DNA of 64,000 bases, taken from Vicinamibacterales bacterium (lineage in GTDB: Bacteria > Acidobacteriota > Vicinamibacteria > Vicinamibacterales > UBA8438). The stretch covers positions 1-64,000 of the forward strand of contig CATQHX010000077.1 of assembly GCA_958296065.1 (NCBI GenBank), written 5' to 3'. Under the pieces are notes generated by a model. The model saw only the letters and a list, made by a program, of their open reading frames with translations. It did not search any database and was not told the DNA's origin. Positions 17,782 to 26,196 of this stretch are shown here, one piece after another. The position numbers and the translations under genes are program-made. Every line of letters starts with the position of its first letter. Position 1 is the stretch's first letter.

Positions 17782-18168
17782 TCAGGCGCCCGTCCGTCGG
17801 CCGGTGATCGAATACGGTACGCGAACGCCCGGGTCGTCGGCCGGAAAGTCCTTCGTGTTGCGGGTGACCAGAACCCCGCCGATGCGGCGGGCGCTGGCCC
17901 AGATGATGGCATCGGGCAGCCGGATCCGGTGCTCACGCCGGATTGCAACGGCCAGCTCGCTCACCTCGTCGTCGATAGCCACGCGCGTAAAGCCCGAGAG
18001 GAACCACCGAAGGCGGGTCGCCTCCTTTTCGTCCGCGGCGCCGACCATTGCCTCCATCCACGTGATGGCGCTTATCGCCGCGTCGTCGTGCCGCGAGAGC
18101 TCGTACCGAGCCGCATCGATGCCGGCGAGATAGTCGATCAGGATGTTCGTGTCGAAGAGGGCGCGCAT
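17782..18168 (-). CDS. vapC: PIN-domain ribonuclease toxin (VapC type)
   Basis: A 128-residue PIN-domain protein. The acidic metal site is present: Asp6 in LFDTNILIDYL, Glu39 in TWMEAMVG, Asp86 in RLPDAIIWA, with Asn104/Asp107 in TRNTKDF completing it. VapC toxins cleave RNA, often tRNA or rRNA, and are held inactive by the antitoxin. The gene starts one base after the stop of the small ribbon-helix-helix gene upstream, the usual antitoxin-toxin order. Confidence 0.9.
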   Translation of the reverse strand: MRALFDTNILIDYLAGIDAARYELSRHDDAAISAITWMEAMVGAADEKEATRLRWFLSGFTRVAIDDEVSELAVAIRREHRIRLPDAIIWASARRIGGVLVTRNTKDFPADDPGVRVPYSITGRRTGA

Positions 18169-18169
18169 T

Positions 18170-18388
18170 TCACGACCACTCGCGCCGGAGACCGCGCTCG
18201 TACCGCAGGCCGTCCACGTTGCGATCCCGCCAGATCCCGAACGCGTCTTCCCGGTCGCTCAGATGCCGTTCATCCAGGTAGCTCGCGATCGCGCGCCGGA
18301 TGACCTCGGCGCGCGACACGTTTTCGCGCCGACAGACGTCAGCCAGTTGGCGCACTTGTTCCTCGGGTAGCTCTATGATGGCTCGCAT
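18170..18388 (-). CDS. vapB: Ribbon-helix-helix antitoxin (VapB type)
   Basis: A 72-residue protein beginning MRAIIELPEEQVRQL, followed by NVSRAEVIRRAIASYL: a CopG/ribbon-helix-helix DNA-binding domain in the first 45 residues, then a charged tail that would wrap the PIN toxin. It probably represses its own promoter; a CCTA...TAGG inverted repeat lies just upstream at 18400-18418. It directly precedes vapC with a one-base gap. Confidence 0.85.
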   Translation of the reverse strand: MRAIIELPEEQVRQLADVCRRENVSRAEVIRRAIASYLDERHLSDREDAFGIWRDRNVDGLRYERGLRREWS

Positions 18389-18399
18389 AGCGTCTGATG

Positions 18400-18418
18400 C
18401 CTATATATGATGACTAGG
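18400..18418 (-). promoter_or_regulatory. Putative vapBC promoter/operator
   Basis: An A+T-rich patch in GC-rich DNA. On the minus strand TATATA (18407-18402) can serve as a -10 box 14 bases before the vapB ATG. CCTA at 18400-18403 and TAGG at 18415-18418 form an interrupted inverted repeat that overlaps it, a plausible autorepression site. Confidence 0.4.
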
Positions 18419-18478
18419 CTACTCGCTGACCGCACCGTGCGGCAAGTCTCCAGGCGGCACTCGCGAAAAGAGGGCGCC

Positions 18479-18484
18479 TATAAT
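18479..18484 (+). promoter_or_regulatory. Putative -10 element (TATAAT) before the small membrane protein gene
   Basis: A perfect TATAAT about 75 bases upstream of the ATG at 18559. No convincing -35 sequence is present at the proper distance. Confidence 0.4.
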
Positions 18485-18558
18485 GTGAAACCTTCCGTTG
18501 GGCGGCTCGCTGCACCAACCCGGTGCGGCGCTGCCTGCGCGTTGGGTGGAGGTGGGCG

Positions 18559-18996
18559 ATGGGCGCGGAGCGACTGGCGGTGACCGGATCGCGGGCCTGG
18601 GTGGTGTGGCTCCGGACGATCCTCGGAGCGGTGGCGGCCAACCTCGTCCTGCGCGCGGCGGCGCTGGCCGTCTTCGACATTCCACCCGAATTCGAGCCGC
18701 TGGCGGTCGCAGGGCCGACCGTGTTCCTGACGGTGGTGGGCGTGGGCGCCGGACTGGGCGTCGCCCTCGTCGCCGACAAGCGATCCGAGAATCCGGTCCC
18801 CCTGTTCCGGCGAATCGTTCTCGTCGCCCTGCTGCTCTCGCTCGTCCCGGATCTCTGGATGCTCACCGACGGCGGCAGCGCGGCGTTTCCGGGCGCCACG
18901 GTTCCCGCCGTGGTGACCCTGATGGCGCAGCACGTGGCGGCCGCCGCCGTCGTGCTGTGGAGCGTGACGAATCCCATCGCAGGCACGCCGGCCTGA
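18559..18996 (+). CDS. Small four-helix membrane protein (DUF6069-like)
   Basis: A protein of 145 residues from the ATG at 18559, which is preceded by GGAGGTG at good spacing; an ATG 36 bases earlier lacks such a site. Four hydrophobic helices are apparent (about residues 20-38, 52-72, 86-104 and 113-135), with an acidic loop after the first (FDIPPEFEP). The pattern resembles small DUF6069 membrane proteins, whose role is unknown. It reads toward the PQQ dehydrogenase gene nine bases further on, so the two may form an operon. Confidence 0.65.
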   Translation: MGAERLAVTGSRAWVVWLRTILGAVAANLVLRAAALAVFDIPPEFEPLAVAGPTVFLTVVGVGAGLGVALVADKRSENPVPLFRRIVLVALLLSLVPDLWMLTDGGSAAFPGATVPAVVTLMAQHVAAAAVVLWSVTNPIAGTPA

Positions 18997-19005
18997 ACGG
19001 GGCCC

Positions 19006-20985
19006 ATGAACTCGGAGACGAAGGTAATGGCAGACAGCAGGATGGAACGCATGTCTCACCGGCGGCACGTCGATGCTCTCGTATTGGTAACGATGCTGGC
19101 CAGCGCCTGTACGGCGGCGGCCCAGCAGGGCGTCGACGGCGAGTGGCGCGTCCACGGCGGCGACGCCGGCTACACGCGCTACGCGGCGCTGGACCAGATC
19201 GACGCGGAGACGGTGGGCGACCTGCAGATCGTGTGGCGGCGCGAAGCGGTCGATGCGTCGCTCCGCGAGCGCTGGCCCGAGCTGCGCTACTCGAACCAGC
19301 TCCGCTCGACGCCGATCATGGTCGACGGCGTGCTCTATGCCTCGAACGGCATCGGCCTGGTGGAGGCCTTCGACCCGGGCACGGGCGAGACCCTCTGGGT
19401 GCAGGACGCGGCCTTCCTGGGCGACGAGACGCCGCGCGGCGCGCCGAACCGGGGCGTCGCCTGGTGGGAATCGGACAATGAACGACGGATCTTCGCGATT
19501 CGCCCGCCCTACCTGATGGCGGTCGACGCCGGGACGGGACGGCTCATCGACTCCTTCGGCGACGCGGGCCTGGTCGACCTGAGCTACGACGCCGAGACGG
19601 GCTACTCGGGCACCTCGCCGCCGATGGTGGTCAAGGACGTCGTGATCCTCGGCAGCGCGATGGCGGACCATCCGTTCACGATGGAGCAGCACCCGGGCGA
19701 CGTCCGCGCCTACGACGTGCGCACCGGCGCGCTGCGCTGGACGTGGAGCCCCATCCCGCGGGCCGGGGAGCCGGGCGTCGAGACGTGGCTCGACGATTCC
19801 TGGGAATACTCCGGGATGTCGAACGTCTGGACGATGTTCAGCGCCGACCTCGATCTCGGCTACGTCTATCTGCCCACCGGCGCACCCACCAACGACATGT
19901 ACGGCGGGCATCGGCCGGGCAACAACCTCTACGCCAACAGTCTGGTCTGCGTCGACGCCGAGACCGGCGAGCGGGTCTGGCACTTCCAGATGGTTCACCA
20001 CGACCTCTGGGACTACGACAACAACGTCGCGCCGATCCTGATGGACATCACCGTCGACGGCCGCGAGATCAAGGCGGTGGTCCAGCTCACCAAGCAGGCG
20101 ATGGCCTACACGTTCGATCGGGTCACCGGCGAGCCGGTCTGGCCGATCGTCGAGCGCGAGGTGCCCGGCTCGAATACGCCGGGCGAGTGGATCTCGCCGA
20201 CGCAGCCGTTCCCGACGAAACCGCTCCCGTTCGACCGACACGGCATCGGTATCGACGACCTGATCGACTTCACGCCGGAGCTGCGCGCCGAGGCCGTCGA
20301 GATCGTCGAGCCGTACATCCTGGGCGAGATCTTCACGCCGCCGTCGATCCGCGGCGACGATGCGACCGACACGAAGGGGACGCTGCAGCTACCCGGCTCC
20401 GTGGGCGGGGCCGAGTGGGGCGGGGCCGGCTTCGACCCCGAGACCGGCATGCTCTACGTGCCGTCGGTGACCGGCGCGTTCGCGGCCGATCTGACGCCCG
20501 GCAACCCCGACCGCATGAACGTGCGGTACACGCGCGGCACCCGCGCCTTCCCCAACGGGCCGCAGGGGCTGCCGCTCACCAGGCCTCCCTACGGCCGGAT
20601 CACCGCCATCGACATGAACACCGGCGAACACGTCTGGATGGTCCCCAACGGCGACGGGCCGCGGAACCATCCGGCCATCGCGCACCTCGATCTGCCGCCG
20701 CTCGGCCAGCCGGGCCGCTCGATGACCCTGCTGACCAAGACCCTGCTCTTCGTCAGCGAGGGCGACCCCATCATGGTCCGCACACCGCCGGGCGCCGGTC
20801 CCGACGCGGGGCGCAAGTTCCGGGCGTTCGACAAGGAATCGGGCGACGTGGTCTGGGAGACGGAGTTCCCGGCGGGCACCAACGGCTCGCCCCTCACGTA
20901 CATGCACGAGGGCAAGCAGTACATCGTGCTGCCGATCGGGTCGCTGCGGCACCCCGGCGAGTGGGTCGCGCTGGCCCTGCCGTAG
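19006..20985 (+). CDS. Soluble PQQ-dependent dehydrogenase (quinoprotein glucose/alcohol dehydrogenase-like)
   Basis: A 659-residue secreted quinoprotein. An N-terminal export signal (LVLVTMLASACTAAA) precedes an eight-bladed propeller with repeated tryptophan-docking strings (GEWRVHGGDAGYTRY, TGALRWTWSPIPR, TGERVWHFQMVHHDLWDYD, TGEPVWPI). Family members oxidise sugars or alcohols in the periplasm using pyrroloquinoline quinone and pass electrons to a cytochrome or ubiquinone; the substrate is not evident. No haem c motif or membrane-anchor domain is present. The start is uncertain: ATGs at 19006, 19027 and 19051 all precede the signal sequence, and an AAGG lies just upstream of 19027. No PQQ synthesis genes are in the window. 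Confidence 0.9.
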   Translation: MNSETKVMADSRMERMSHRRHVDALVLVTMLASACTAAAQQGVDGEWRVHGGDAGYTRYAALDQIDAETVGDLQIVWRREAVDASLRERWPELRYSNQLRSTPIMVDGVLYASNGIGLVEAFDPGTGETLWVQDAAFLGDETPRGAPNRGVAWWESDNERRIFAIRPPYLMAVDAGTGRLIDSFGDAGLVDLSYDAETGYSGTSPPMVVKDVVILGSAMADHPFTMEQHPGDVRAYDVRTGALRWTWSPIPRAGEPGVETWLDDSWEYSGMSNVWTMFSADLDLGYVYLPTGAPTNDMYGGHRPGNNLYANSLVCVDAETGERVWHFQMVHHDLWDYDNNVAPILMDITVDGREIKAVVQLTKQAMAYTFDRVTGEPVWPIVEREVPGSNTPGEWISPTQPFPTKPLPFDRHGIGIDDLIDFTPELRAEAVEIVEPYILGEIFTPPSIRGDDATDTKGTLQLPGSVGGAEWGGAGFDPETGMLYVPSVTGAFAADLTPGNPDRMNVRYTRGTRAFPNGPQGLPLTRPPYGRITAIDMNTGEHVWMVPNGDGPRNHPAIAHLDLPPLGQPGRSMTLLTKTLLFVSEGDPIMVRTPPGAGPDAGRKFRAFDKESGDVVWETEFPAGTNGSPLTYMHEGKQYIVLPIGSLRHPGEWVALALP

Positions 20986-21039
20986 GGCCATGGTCATGAA
21001 GCACCGCGGAGTGAATTGCCGAGTTCGTGACACCGTGCC

Positions 21040-21413
21040 GTGAACTACAAACCGAACCCTCTTCACCGGAACGGTGCAGCGCAGAAATCCCAATGGCGAA
21101 TCCCGCTTGCGGGCGAGATCACGTGTTTCAGTAGCGCATGCACCCACGGCTGGTTCGACGGCGGCGTCGGCTGGGGGCTTCACCTGCCCGCCGGCAAACC
21201 CCACTACCTCGGAGTGGCCCAGGATCACGAAACCAGTATCTTTGTGGCCAAGTTCACCGAAGATCAAGACGTCTGGCACGGCTACCCGGCCGATCACCGC
21301 CGAAAGCACGGAGACATTCCGCCGAACCCGTTCTCGACGGCTGGATGCGCGACGGATTGTTGACTCCCGCGAAGATTCGCAAGCTCACTCGAGGACAGCC
21401 GTGCCGCCTCTGA
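21040..21413 (+). pseudogene. Frameshifted small protein of unknown function (partner of the gene at 21401)
   Basis: The frame from 21040 encodes about 95 sensible residues ending VWHGYPADHRRKHGDIPPN and then runs into nonsense and a stop at 21363. The natural continuation, VLDGWMRDGLLTPAKIRKLT followed by RGQPCRL and a stop at 21413, is in the +2 frame. Restoring one base near 21323, in a CCC run, joins the two into a 124-residue protein. The HGYPAD...PP...W...G.I....I..GQPC pattern reads as a known type of small hypothetical protein in accessory islands, but I assign no function. The reconstructed end overlaps the GTG of the next gene by 13 bases, typical of an operon. The break could be a real mutation or an assembly error. 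Confidence 0.6.
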
Positions 21414-22996
21414 AGTTGATCATTCCAGGCCGGTACTGGGACTCGCAGATCTACAGGGGCAAACTCCACCTGTTCGGGATGGACGGCGACATTCTGACGC
21501 TGGACTGGGACAGGCTGATCGAGGATCTGCGGGTTCGCGATGAACTGCGGATCGCGGTACGGAGCGCCTTCCGACGCAGTGACTTTTTCTATGGCGTGGC
21601 GGCAACGGGAATTTTCCATGACGCGGAAATCAGGGAGATCATCAGCCACCGCTTCCACGACCTCTCACAGGCACCGCTCGAACTGAGCCGACAGGAAATG
21701 AACCGGACCGCAGTGGGACAACAGGACAACCTATTTCCGTTTCCCCACGCAGATTCGGAAATCTACAATCGCCGACTGTACGTCTCATCGAGAGCCGGAG
21801 TATTCGCGGCAAACTGCGGAGGCACGACGAAACATGCTGTCAGCACCCGCATCGCGCCGCTCTCCGAGATGCCCGTATCCGCCGTGCGCGCTTCCTACCG
21901 CTCGTTGGCTCTGGCCGCTGGTGAGGAAGGCCTGTGGCAGTACGACCTCGACGATTTCCGGGATGGTTCCCGGACCGAGCGCGTTGCGAGCCAGCATTGC
22001 AGCGAATGCCAATGGGCTTTCCACAGCATCTACGGTTCCTCGTCTACGGGAGCCGGTGTCCTGGCGTCCTATTTGAAGCGCAGGGAGCAAGCCGAATGGG
22101 CAGAACGCGAGGAGTGGCGCAGAACTCTCGATCGCGTGATCCAGGACAGCGAGATATTCGCAGACTTCGAGCAACCCGACGACGAGTACTCCTGGGCGGC
22201 CCAGGACAAGATCTGTCAGGTGGCCAACGGTTCGATACGGGTGACAAAGTACGAACCCTGGAACGAGAAGAATCCTCTCAGGCGACTCGGAGTCCTGCCG
22301 CTCGCCCGTCACGGCGAAGCAGTCGTATCCGCGAAAGTCGCGTTGTTCGGCACCGTCGTCGAGCTGGACTCCGGCCTGATCGTCATCTGCAGCGACGAGT
22401 CGATGCTCGACGTCTGCGACGAACCGGTGTCATGGAGAGTCTTTCCACGATCCCGACACTACGAGAACCACCTGCACGTGATCCATGACGACCGTCTGGA
22501 GGTATTGTCCTTCAATCACGATTACCTGGTCGACCAGCAGGCGAAAGTGTCAGGCATCTCGTTGGGAAGCGGATGTCTCGCGTTGGCCACCCCGAAATGC
22601 GGCGGGGCATCAGATCACAGCGCGTCGCCGAGCGAACCGGAGAATGGGGATCGTTCGATTGACGAAGCCCGCATGAGCGCGGCGCCGAAGACTCACTGCA
22701 ACGAAGCGCGGGCGCGTCTCGCCGCCTTGATCTTGCGATCGATGTCCGCGCTCGTCAGATCGGCGGCGCCGGTCTCGGCCGCGCGCGCCCGAATCTCCCG
22801 AACGGCCTCGCGCGCTCGCGCGAAGACGCTCTCCCGGATGTCCTCGATCAGTGTGGCGTCACTCGTGGGAACCATAGTGCTGCGCGGCACTGCGTCCTTC
22901 GTGGTCATGATGGCTCCTTTTTTCTGCCAGGGTCGGCTCTTCGCCAGAGCCTTCCCAGCGACTGGCGATTGGCCTCGGCGAGCCACCCTGTCGTGA
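21401..22996 (+). CDS. Hypothetical propeller-like cytoplasmic protein, C-terminus doubtful
   Basis: Start chosen at the GTG at 21401, five bases after GAGGA. The first 420 or so residues look genuine, with recurring strand patterns of a beta-propeller: GDILTLDWDRLI, YVSSRAGVFAANC, SLALAAGEEGLWQYDL, GTVVELDSGLIVICSD. There is no signal peptide. A CSEC pair occurs near residue 202. The frame stays open to 22996, but from about 22690 it merely mirrors a gene on the other strand, so the true end is probably earlier and hidden by a frameshift; another frame stops at 22676. I do not recognise the family. It overlaps the small frameshifted gene upstream, and codon use is less GC-rich than the surroundings. 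Confidence 0.55.
   Translation: MPPLKLIIPGRYWDSQIYRGKLHLFGMDGDILTLDWDRLIEDLRVRDELRIAVRSAFRRSDFFYGVAATGIFHDAEIREIISHRFHDLSQAPLELSRQEMNRTAVGQQDNLFPFPHADSEIYNRRLYVSSRAGVFAANCGGTTKHAVSTRIAPLSEMPVSAVRASYRSLALAAGEEGLWQYDLDDFRDGSRTERVASQHCSECQWAFHSIYGSSSTGAGVLASYLKRREQAEWAEREEWRRTLDRVIQDSEIFADFEQPDDEYSWAAQDKICQVANGSIRVTKYEPWNEKNPLRRLGVLPLARHGEAVVSAKVALFGTVVELDSGLIVICSDESMLDVCDEPVSWRVFPRSRHYENHLHVIHDDRLEVLSFNHDYLVDQQAKVSGISLGSGCLALATPKCGGASDHSASPSEPENGDRSIDEARMSAAPKTHCNEARARLAALILRSMSALVRSAAPVSAARARISRTASRARAKTLSRMSSISVASLVGTIVLRGTASFVVMMAPFFCQGRLFARAFPATGDWPRRATLS
22693..22908 (-). CDS. Small antitoxin-like protein of unknown family
   Basis: A 71-residue, highly charged, helical protein starting MTTKDAVPRSTM. 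The ATG has an excellent ribosome binding site on the minus strand (AAAGGAG, six-base spacing), which argues that it is real although it lies opposite an open plus-strand frame. The C-terminal half (REIRARAAETGAADLTSADI) resembles the tail of small antitoxins, but no toxin gene is adjacent in the right direction. I cannot name the family. Confidence 0.55.
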   Translation of the reverse strand: MTTKDAVPRSTMVPTSDATLIEDIRESVFARAREAVREIRARAAETGAADLTSADIDRKIKAARRARASLQ

Positions 22997-23146
22997 TCAA
23001 CCGACACGGACACATCCTTCGGGCAGGCGCGGGTCGACGCCCATCCCGACAGGCCGCATGTTCGATGTGAACAGCAGGATCGCGGTGCTTGGCTCGCCCG
23101 CGCCCCGGGCACGCGCGGACAACATCCACGCCCAGGCCGTGACCGG

Positions 23147-24565
23147 CTACTGCTCGACCACCGGCTCCCGGGCGCCGAGGGCGCGCAGCAGCTCCGCCGT
23201 GCTCTCGGAGGGTGCGTTGGCGTTGCCGTACTCGACCAGGTAGAGCGGCGTGCGCCCGCGGTTGTCCTCGGCGTTGACGTCTGCGCCGTGGTCGACGAGG
23301 ACCTGGATGACCCCGTCCTCCCACATCGCGGCCGCCCCGTGCAGCGCGGTGCTGCCGGCCGGCGTCGTGGCCGCAACGTCAGCGCCCAGCTCGATCAGCA
23401 GCGACACGGCCTCGACGACCCGGTGGTCGGCCGGACGGCGCGCGTCGTTCTCCCCAAGGCCCGAAGAGACCATGAGCGGCGTGGTGCCGAACGCGTTCGG
23501 GAGAAACGGATCCGCTCCGGCGTCGAGCAGCAGGCGCATCATCTCCAGGTTGGCGGCGCGGGCGGCGAGCCAGAACGGGGTGGCTCCCTTGTAGGGTCTG
23601 CGCGAGATGTAGTCTCCGCGCAGCGCCGCCACGGGATTGGAGAACCGCGCGTCGATGTCGGCGCCCGCCTCGATCAGGGCGGTCGCCAGACTCGGCCGAT
23701 TGGTCTCGACCGCCGCGTGCAGCGCGGTGCGGCCGAGCCGGTCCGCCGCGTTCACATCCGCTCCCCGCTCGATGAGGTAGAACGCCGTTTCCTCGTGGCC
23801 GCTGGCGTAGGGGATGATGCGCCAGTCGATGCCGGCCAGCGCATCCGTGCTGCGGCTGGCGACGAGCAGCGGCGTGCTGCCGTCGATGGCCCGCGCTTCG
23901 AGATCGGCGCCCGCCTCGAGTAGGAGCTGCACGGTCTCGAGGCCACCGGCGCGCGCCGCGAACATCAGCGCCGTGAACCGGCCGGCGGTACGGGCGCGAA
24001 CACCGCCGCCGGATTCCAGCAACCGGCGCGCCACGTCGGCATGACCGCCCGCGGCGGCCCACATCAGCGCGGTCTGGCCTCGCTCGTGCTCGGCGAGCCG
24101 CGCGTCGGCGCCACGCTCCAGCAGCCGGGCGACGATCGTCGCCAGCCCGTGCTGCGCCGCGGTCATGAGCATCGTCTCGCCGGTAGTCAGCCGCGCGTTC
24201 GGATCGGCGCCGGCCTCGATCAGCCGCAGCGCGACGTCGACGTTCGCGCTGTCGAGCGCGATCCAGAGGGGTGGGACGCCCAAATCGTTGACGGCGTCCA
24301 CATCGGCACCGGCAGCGATCAGTCGGCCGGCCGTCTCGCCGTCGTTCCAGTGCGCGGCCCAGTGCAGCGCCGTGGCCCCGTCCGGCTGCGTCGCCGTGAC
24401 GTCCGCACTCTCGTGGACCAGCGCGCGCACCGCCTCCCAGTCCTGGCGCTCGGCCGCCTCGACGACCCGTTGGTCGTCGTCGGCACCGGCTGCGGTTGCC
24501 GGCCCGCCGGAGGCCGCAAGAAGGAAGAGGATGGCCAGGAATCCGGCCCCGAGGTGGCTGCGCAT
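23147..24565 (-). CDS. Secreted ankyrin-repeat protein (cassette B)
   Basis: A 472-residue protein starting at the ATG whose A also ends the preceding small frame (TGATG). The signal peptide (HLGAGFLAILFLLAASGG) is cleaved near ATAAGADD. About eleven ankyrin repeats follow, with the conserved DGATALHWAAHWND first repeat shared with the paralogues at 39542 and 60004, and an insertion near residues 250-270 (IDWRIIPYASGHEE). It lies downstream of the DUF1592 and DUF1552 genes of the same cassette, on the same strand, and is probably co-transcribed with them. No haem motif is present, unlike the paralogue at 60004. Confidence 0.88.
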   Translation of the reverse strand: MRSHLGAGFLAILFLLAASGGPATAAGADDDQRVVEAAERQDWEAVRALVHESADVTATQPDGATALHWAAHWNDGETAGRLIAAGADVDAVNDLGVPPLWIALDSANVDVALRLIEAGADPNARLTTGETMLMTAAQHGLATIVARLLERGADARLAEHERGQTALMWAAAGGHADVARRLLESGGGVRARTAGRFTALMFAARAGGLETVQLLLEAGADLEARAIDGSTPLLVASRSTDALAGIDWRIIPYASGHEETAFYLIERGADVNAADRLGRTALHAAVETNRPSLATALIEAGADIDARFSNPVAALRGDYISRRPYKGATPFWLAARAANLEMMRLLLDAGADPFLPNAFGTTPLMVSSGLGENDARRPADHRVVEAVSLLIELGADVAATTPAGSTALHGAAAMWEDGVIQVLVDHGADVNAEDNRGRTPLYLVEYGNANAPSESTAELLRALGAREPVVEQ

Positions 24566-24708
24566 CAGACTTGTCTCCGTTTCCACGTACGAGCCCCCAC
24601 GACCAGGAGCCAGACGGACGCGAACGCGACCATCAGCCACTCCAGCACGAAGCTCGGCTCGACGCCGGTCGTGATGTCTTCGAGGGCCAGCACCACGAGC
24701 AGCGCCAA
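24565..24708 (-). CDS. Small two-helix membrane protein coupled to the ankyrin gene
   Basis: Between the DUF1552 stop and the ankyrin start the minus strand encodes two hydrophobic segments, LALLVVLALEDITTGVEPSF and VLEWLMVAFASVWLLVVGAR, ending TWKRRQV and a TGA that shares its A with the ankyrin ATG. The clean two-helix pattern with a positive C-terminus and the TGATG coupling argue for a real gene. The start is unclear: no ATG is in frame; a TTG gives 47 residues (coordinates used here), but the frame is open upstream with RIVACL before it, so a CTG start near 24760 is possible. Function unknown; it may be a small anchor of the cassette. Confidence 0.45.
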   Translation of the reverse strand: MALLVVLALEDITTGVEPSFVLEWLMVAFASVWLLVVGARTWKRRQV

Positions 24709-24796
24709 GAGACACGCGACGATTCGGGACCTAGCGCCGCCAAACCCGTCGCAGGGCTCCGTGTTTGGCCCCAGCCCCCACCGCCCTAGGTTCCTA

Positions 24797-24840
24797 CGCC
24801 GCAGAACCCACTTCGTTGCGTTCTGCGGCGCAGACTCCTA
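24797..24840. repeat. Hairpin repeat beginning at the DUF1552 stop codon
   Basis: CGCCGCAGAA (24797-24806) and TTCTGCGGCG (24821-24830) form a perfect 10-bp stem. Read on the minus strand, TAGGAGTCTGCGCCGCAGAA starts exactly at the stop codon TAG of the DUF1552 gene. The same 20 bases start at the stop codon of the protease gene at 30888, and a shorter copy is at 30983. It is either a dispersed palindromic repeat or a terminator. Confidence 0.6.
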
Positions 24841-26196
24841 GACGCCCGACAGCTCCTTCAGCTCCCCGGTGCTGTCGCCGATCGTCTCCGGATGGACGCC
24901 CAGCTTGCCGAGCAGGCTCATGAACAGGTTCGTCACCGGCGGATCGTCGTCGTAGCTGAAGTGCCGGTCGCCCTTGAGCGTCCCCGAGCCGCCGCCCGCG
25001 ACGACAATCGGGAGCTTGTGGTGGTTGTGCACGTTGCCGTTGCTCATCCCGGCGCCGTACATGACCATCGCGTGGTCGAGCAGCGAGCCGTCGCCGTCCT
25101 CGGTCGCGTCGAGGCGTTCGAGGTAGTACGCGAACTGCTCGACGTGATAGGTGTTGACCCTGATCAGCTTCTCGACCTTCTCCTGGTCGCCGCCGTGGTG
25201 CGACAGCGGGTGGTGGGCGTCCGAGACGTCGATCTCCGGGTAGGCCCGGTTGCTCGTCTCGTGGGCCACCATGAAGGTGATGATCCGGGTCAGGTCGGCC
25301 TGGTAGGCCAGCACCTGCAGGTCGTACATCAGCTTCGCGTGCTCGCTGAACGCTCCGGGAACGCCGGCCGGCTGTTCCATCGCCACCGTCAGGTCGGTCA
25401 GCCCCTGCTGCTCGGCCATCCGGATGCGGCGCTCGACGTCGCGGATCGCTTCCGTGTACTCGTCGAGCTTGCCGCGGTCCCGCGCGCCCAGAGAGCTGCG
25501 CAGGCGAGCGAGCTTGTCGGCGACCGCGTCGAGGATGGTGCCGTCCTCCTCCATCCGCGCCAGCCGCGCCGCGGCGTCGGTCGTGCCGCTGCCGCCGAAC
25601 AGCCGCTCGAAGACCACCCGCGGGTTGTTCTCCATCGGCAGCGGGGTGGTCTCGCCCAGCCAGTTCAGGGTGTTGGCGTAGACGCAACTGTAGCCGGGGT
25701 CGCAGGCTCCGAGCGGCTCCTTCGAGTCGAGCGACAGCTCGAGCGAGGCGAGCTGCGTCTCCTTCTCGAGCACGCGCGCGGCGATCTGATCCATCGAGAT
25801 GCCGGCGCGGATGTCGGCCCCCGCAGTCTTTTTCGGATGGACGCCGGTCAGGAAAGCTCCGGCCGCGCGGGCGTGGTCGCCGGCTCCCTCGCCCGGCAGC
25901 GCGTCGCCGTGCTTGTTGGCGAGGCCGCTCAAGACGGTCATGCGGTCGCGGTACGGCGCGAGCGGCTGCATCGCCGGCTTGAACTCGAACCCCTTGCCGG
26001 TCGCGTCGGGCGTCCACTGCTCCATGACGATGCCGTTCGGCACGTAGACCACCCCGAGCCGCTTGACCGGGGCGGCGGCCGACAGGCGCAACGGCGTGAA
26101 CGCCGGGACCATGCCGTCGAGCAACGGCAGCGCCAGCGTCGCGCCGACGCCGCGCAGGAACGTCCGTCGTGACAAATGCGTCTTGGTGATGATCAT
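24838..26196 (-). CDS. Tat-exported DUF1552 protein (cassette B)
   Basis: A 452-residue DUF1552 protein, start at the ATG overlapping the upstream DUF1592 stop (ATGA). It begins MIITKTHLSRRTFLRG, a twin-arginine signal, then LALPLLDGMVPAF. Shared landmarks are GVVYVPNGIVMEQW, YSCVYANTLNWL, LMYDLQVLAYQADLTRI and LLDHAMVMYGAGMSNGN. It is closer in sequence to the cassette C copy than to cassette A, sharing the SCxYxNT box and PMENNPRxVFERLFG. Downstream come a small membrane protein and the cassette ankyrin gene. The reaction, if any, is unknown. Confidence 0.9.
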   Translation of the reverse strand: MIITKTHLSRRTFLRGVGATLALPLLDGMVPAFTPLRLSAAAPVKRLGVVYVPNGIVMEQWTPDATGKGFEFKPAMQPLAPYRDRMTVLSGLANKHGDALPGEGAGDHARAAGAFLTGVHPKKTAGADIRAGISMDQIAARVLEKETQLASLELSLDSKEPLGACDPGYSCVYANTLNWLGETTPLPMENNPRVVFERLFGGSGTTDAAARLARMEEDGTILDAVADKLARLRSSLGARDRGKLDEYTEAIRDVERRIRMAEQQGLTDLTVAMEQPAGVPGAFSEHAKLMYDLQVLAYQADLTRIITFMVAHETSNRAYPEIDVSDAHHPLSHHGGDQEKVEKLIRVNTYHVEQFAYYLERLDATEDGDGSLLDHAMVMYGAGMSNGNVHNHHKLPIVVAGGGSGTLKGDRHFSYDDDPPVTNLFMSLLGKLGVHPETIGDSTGELKELSGV

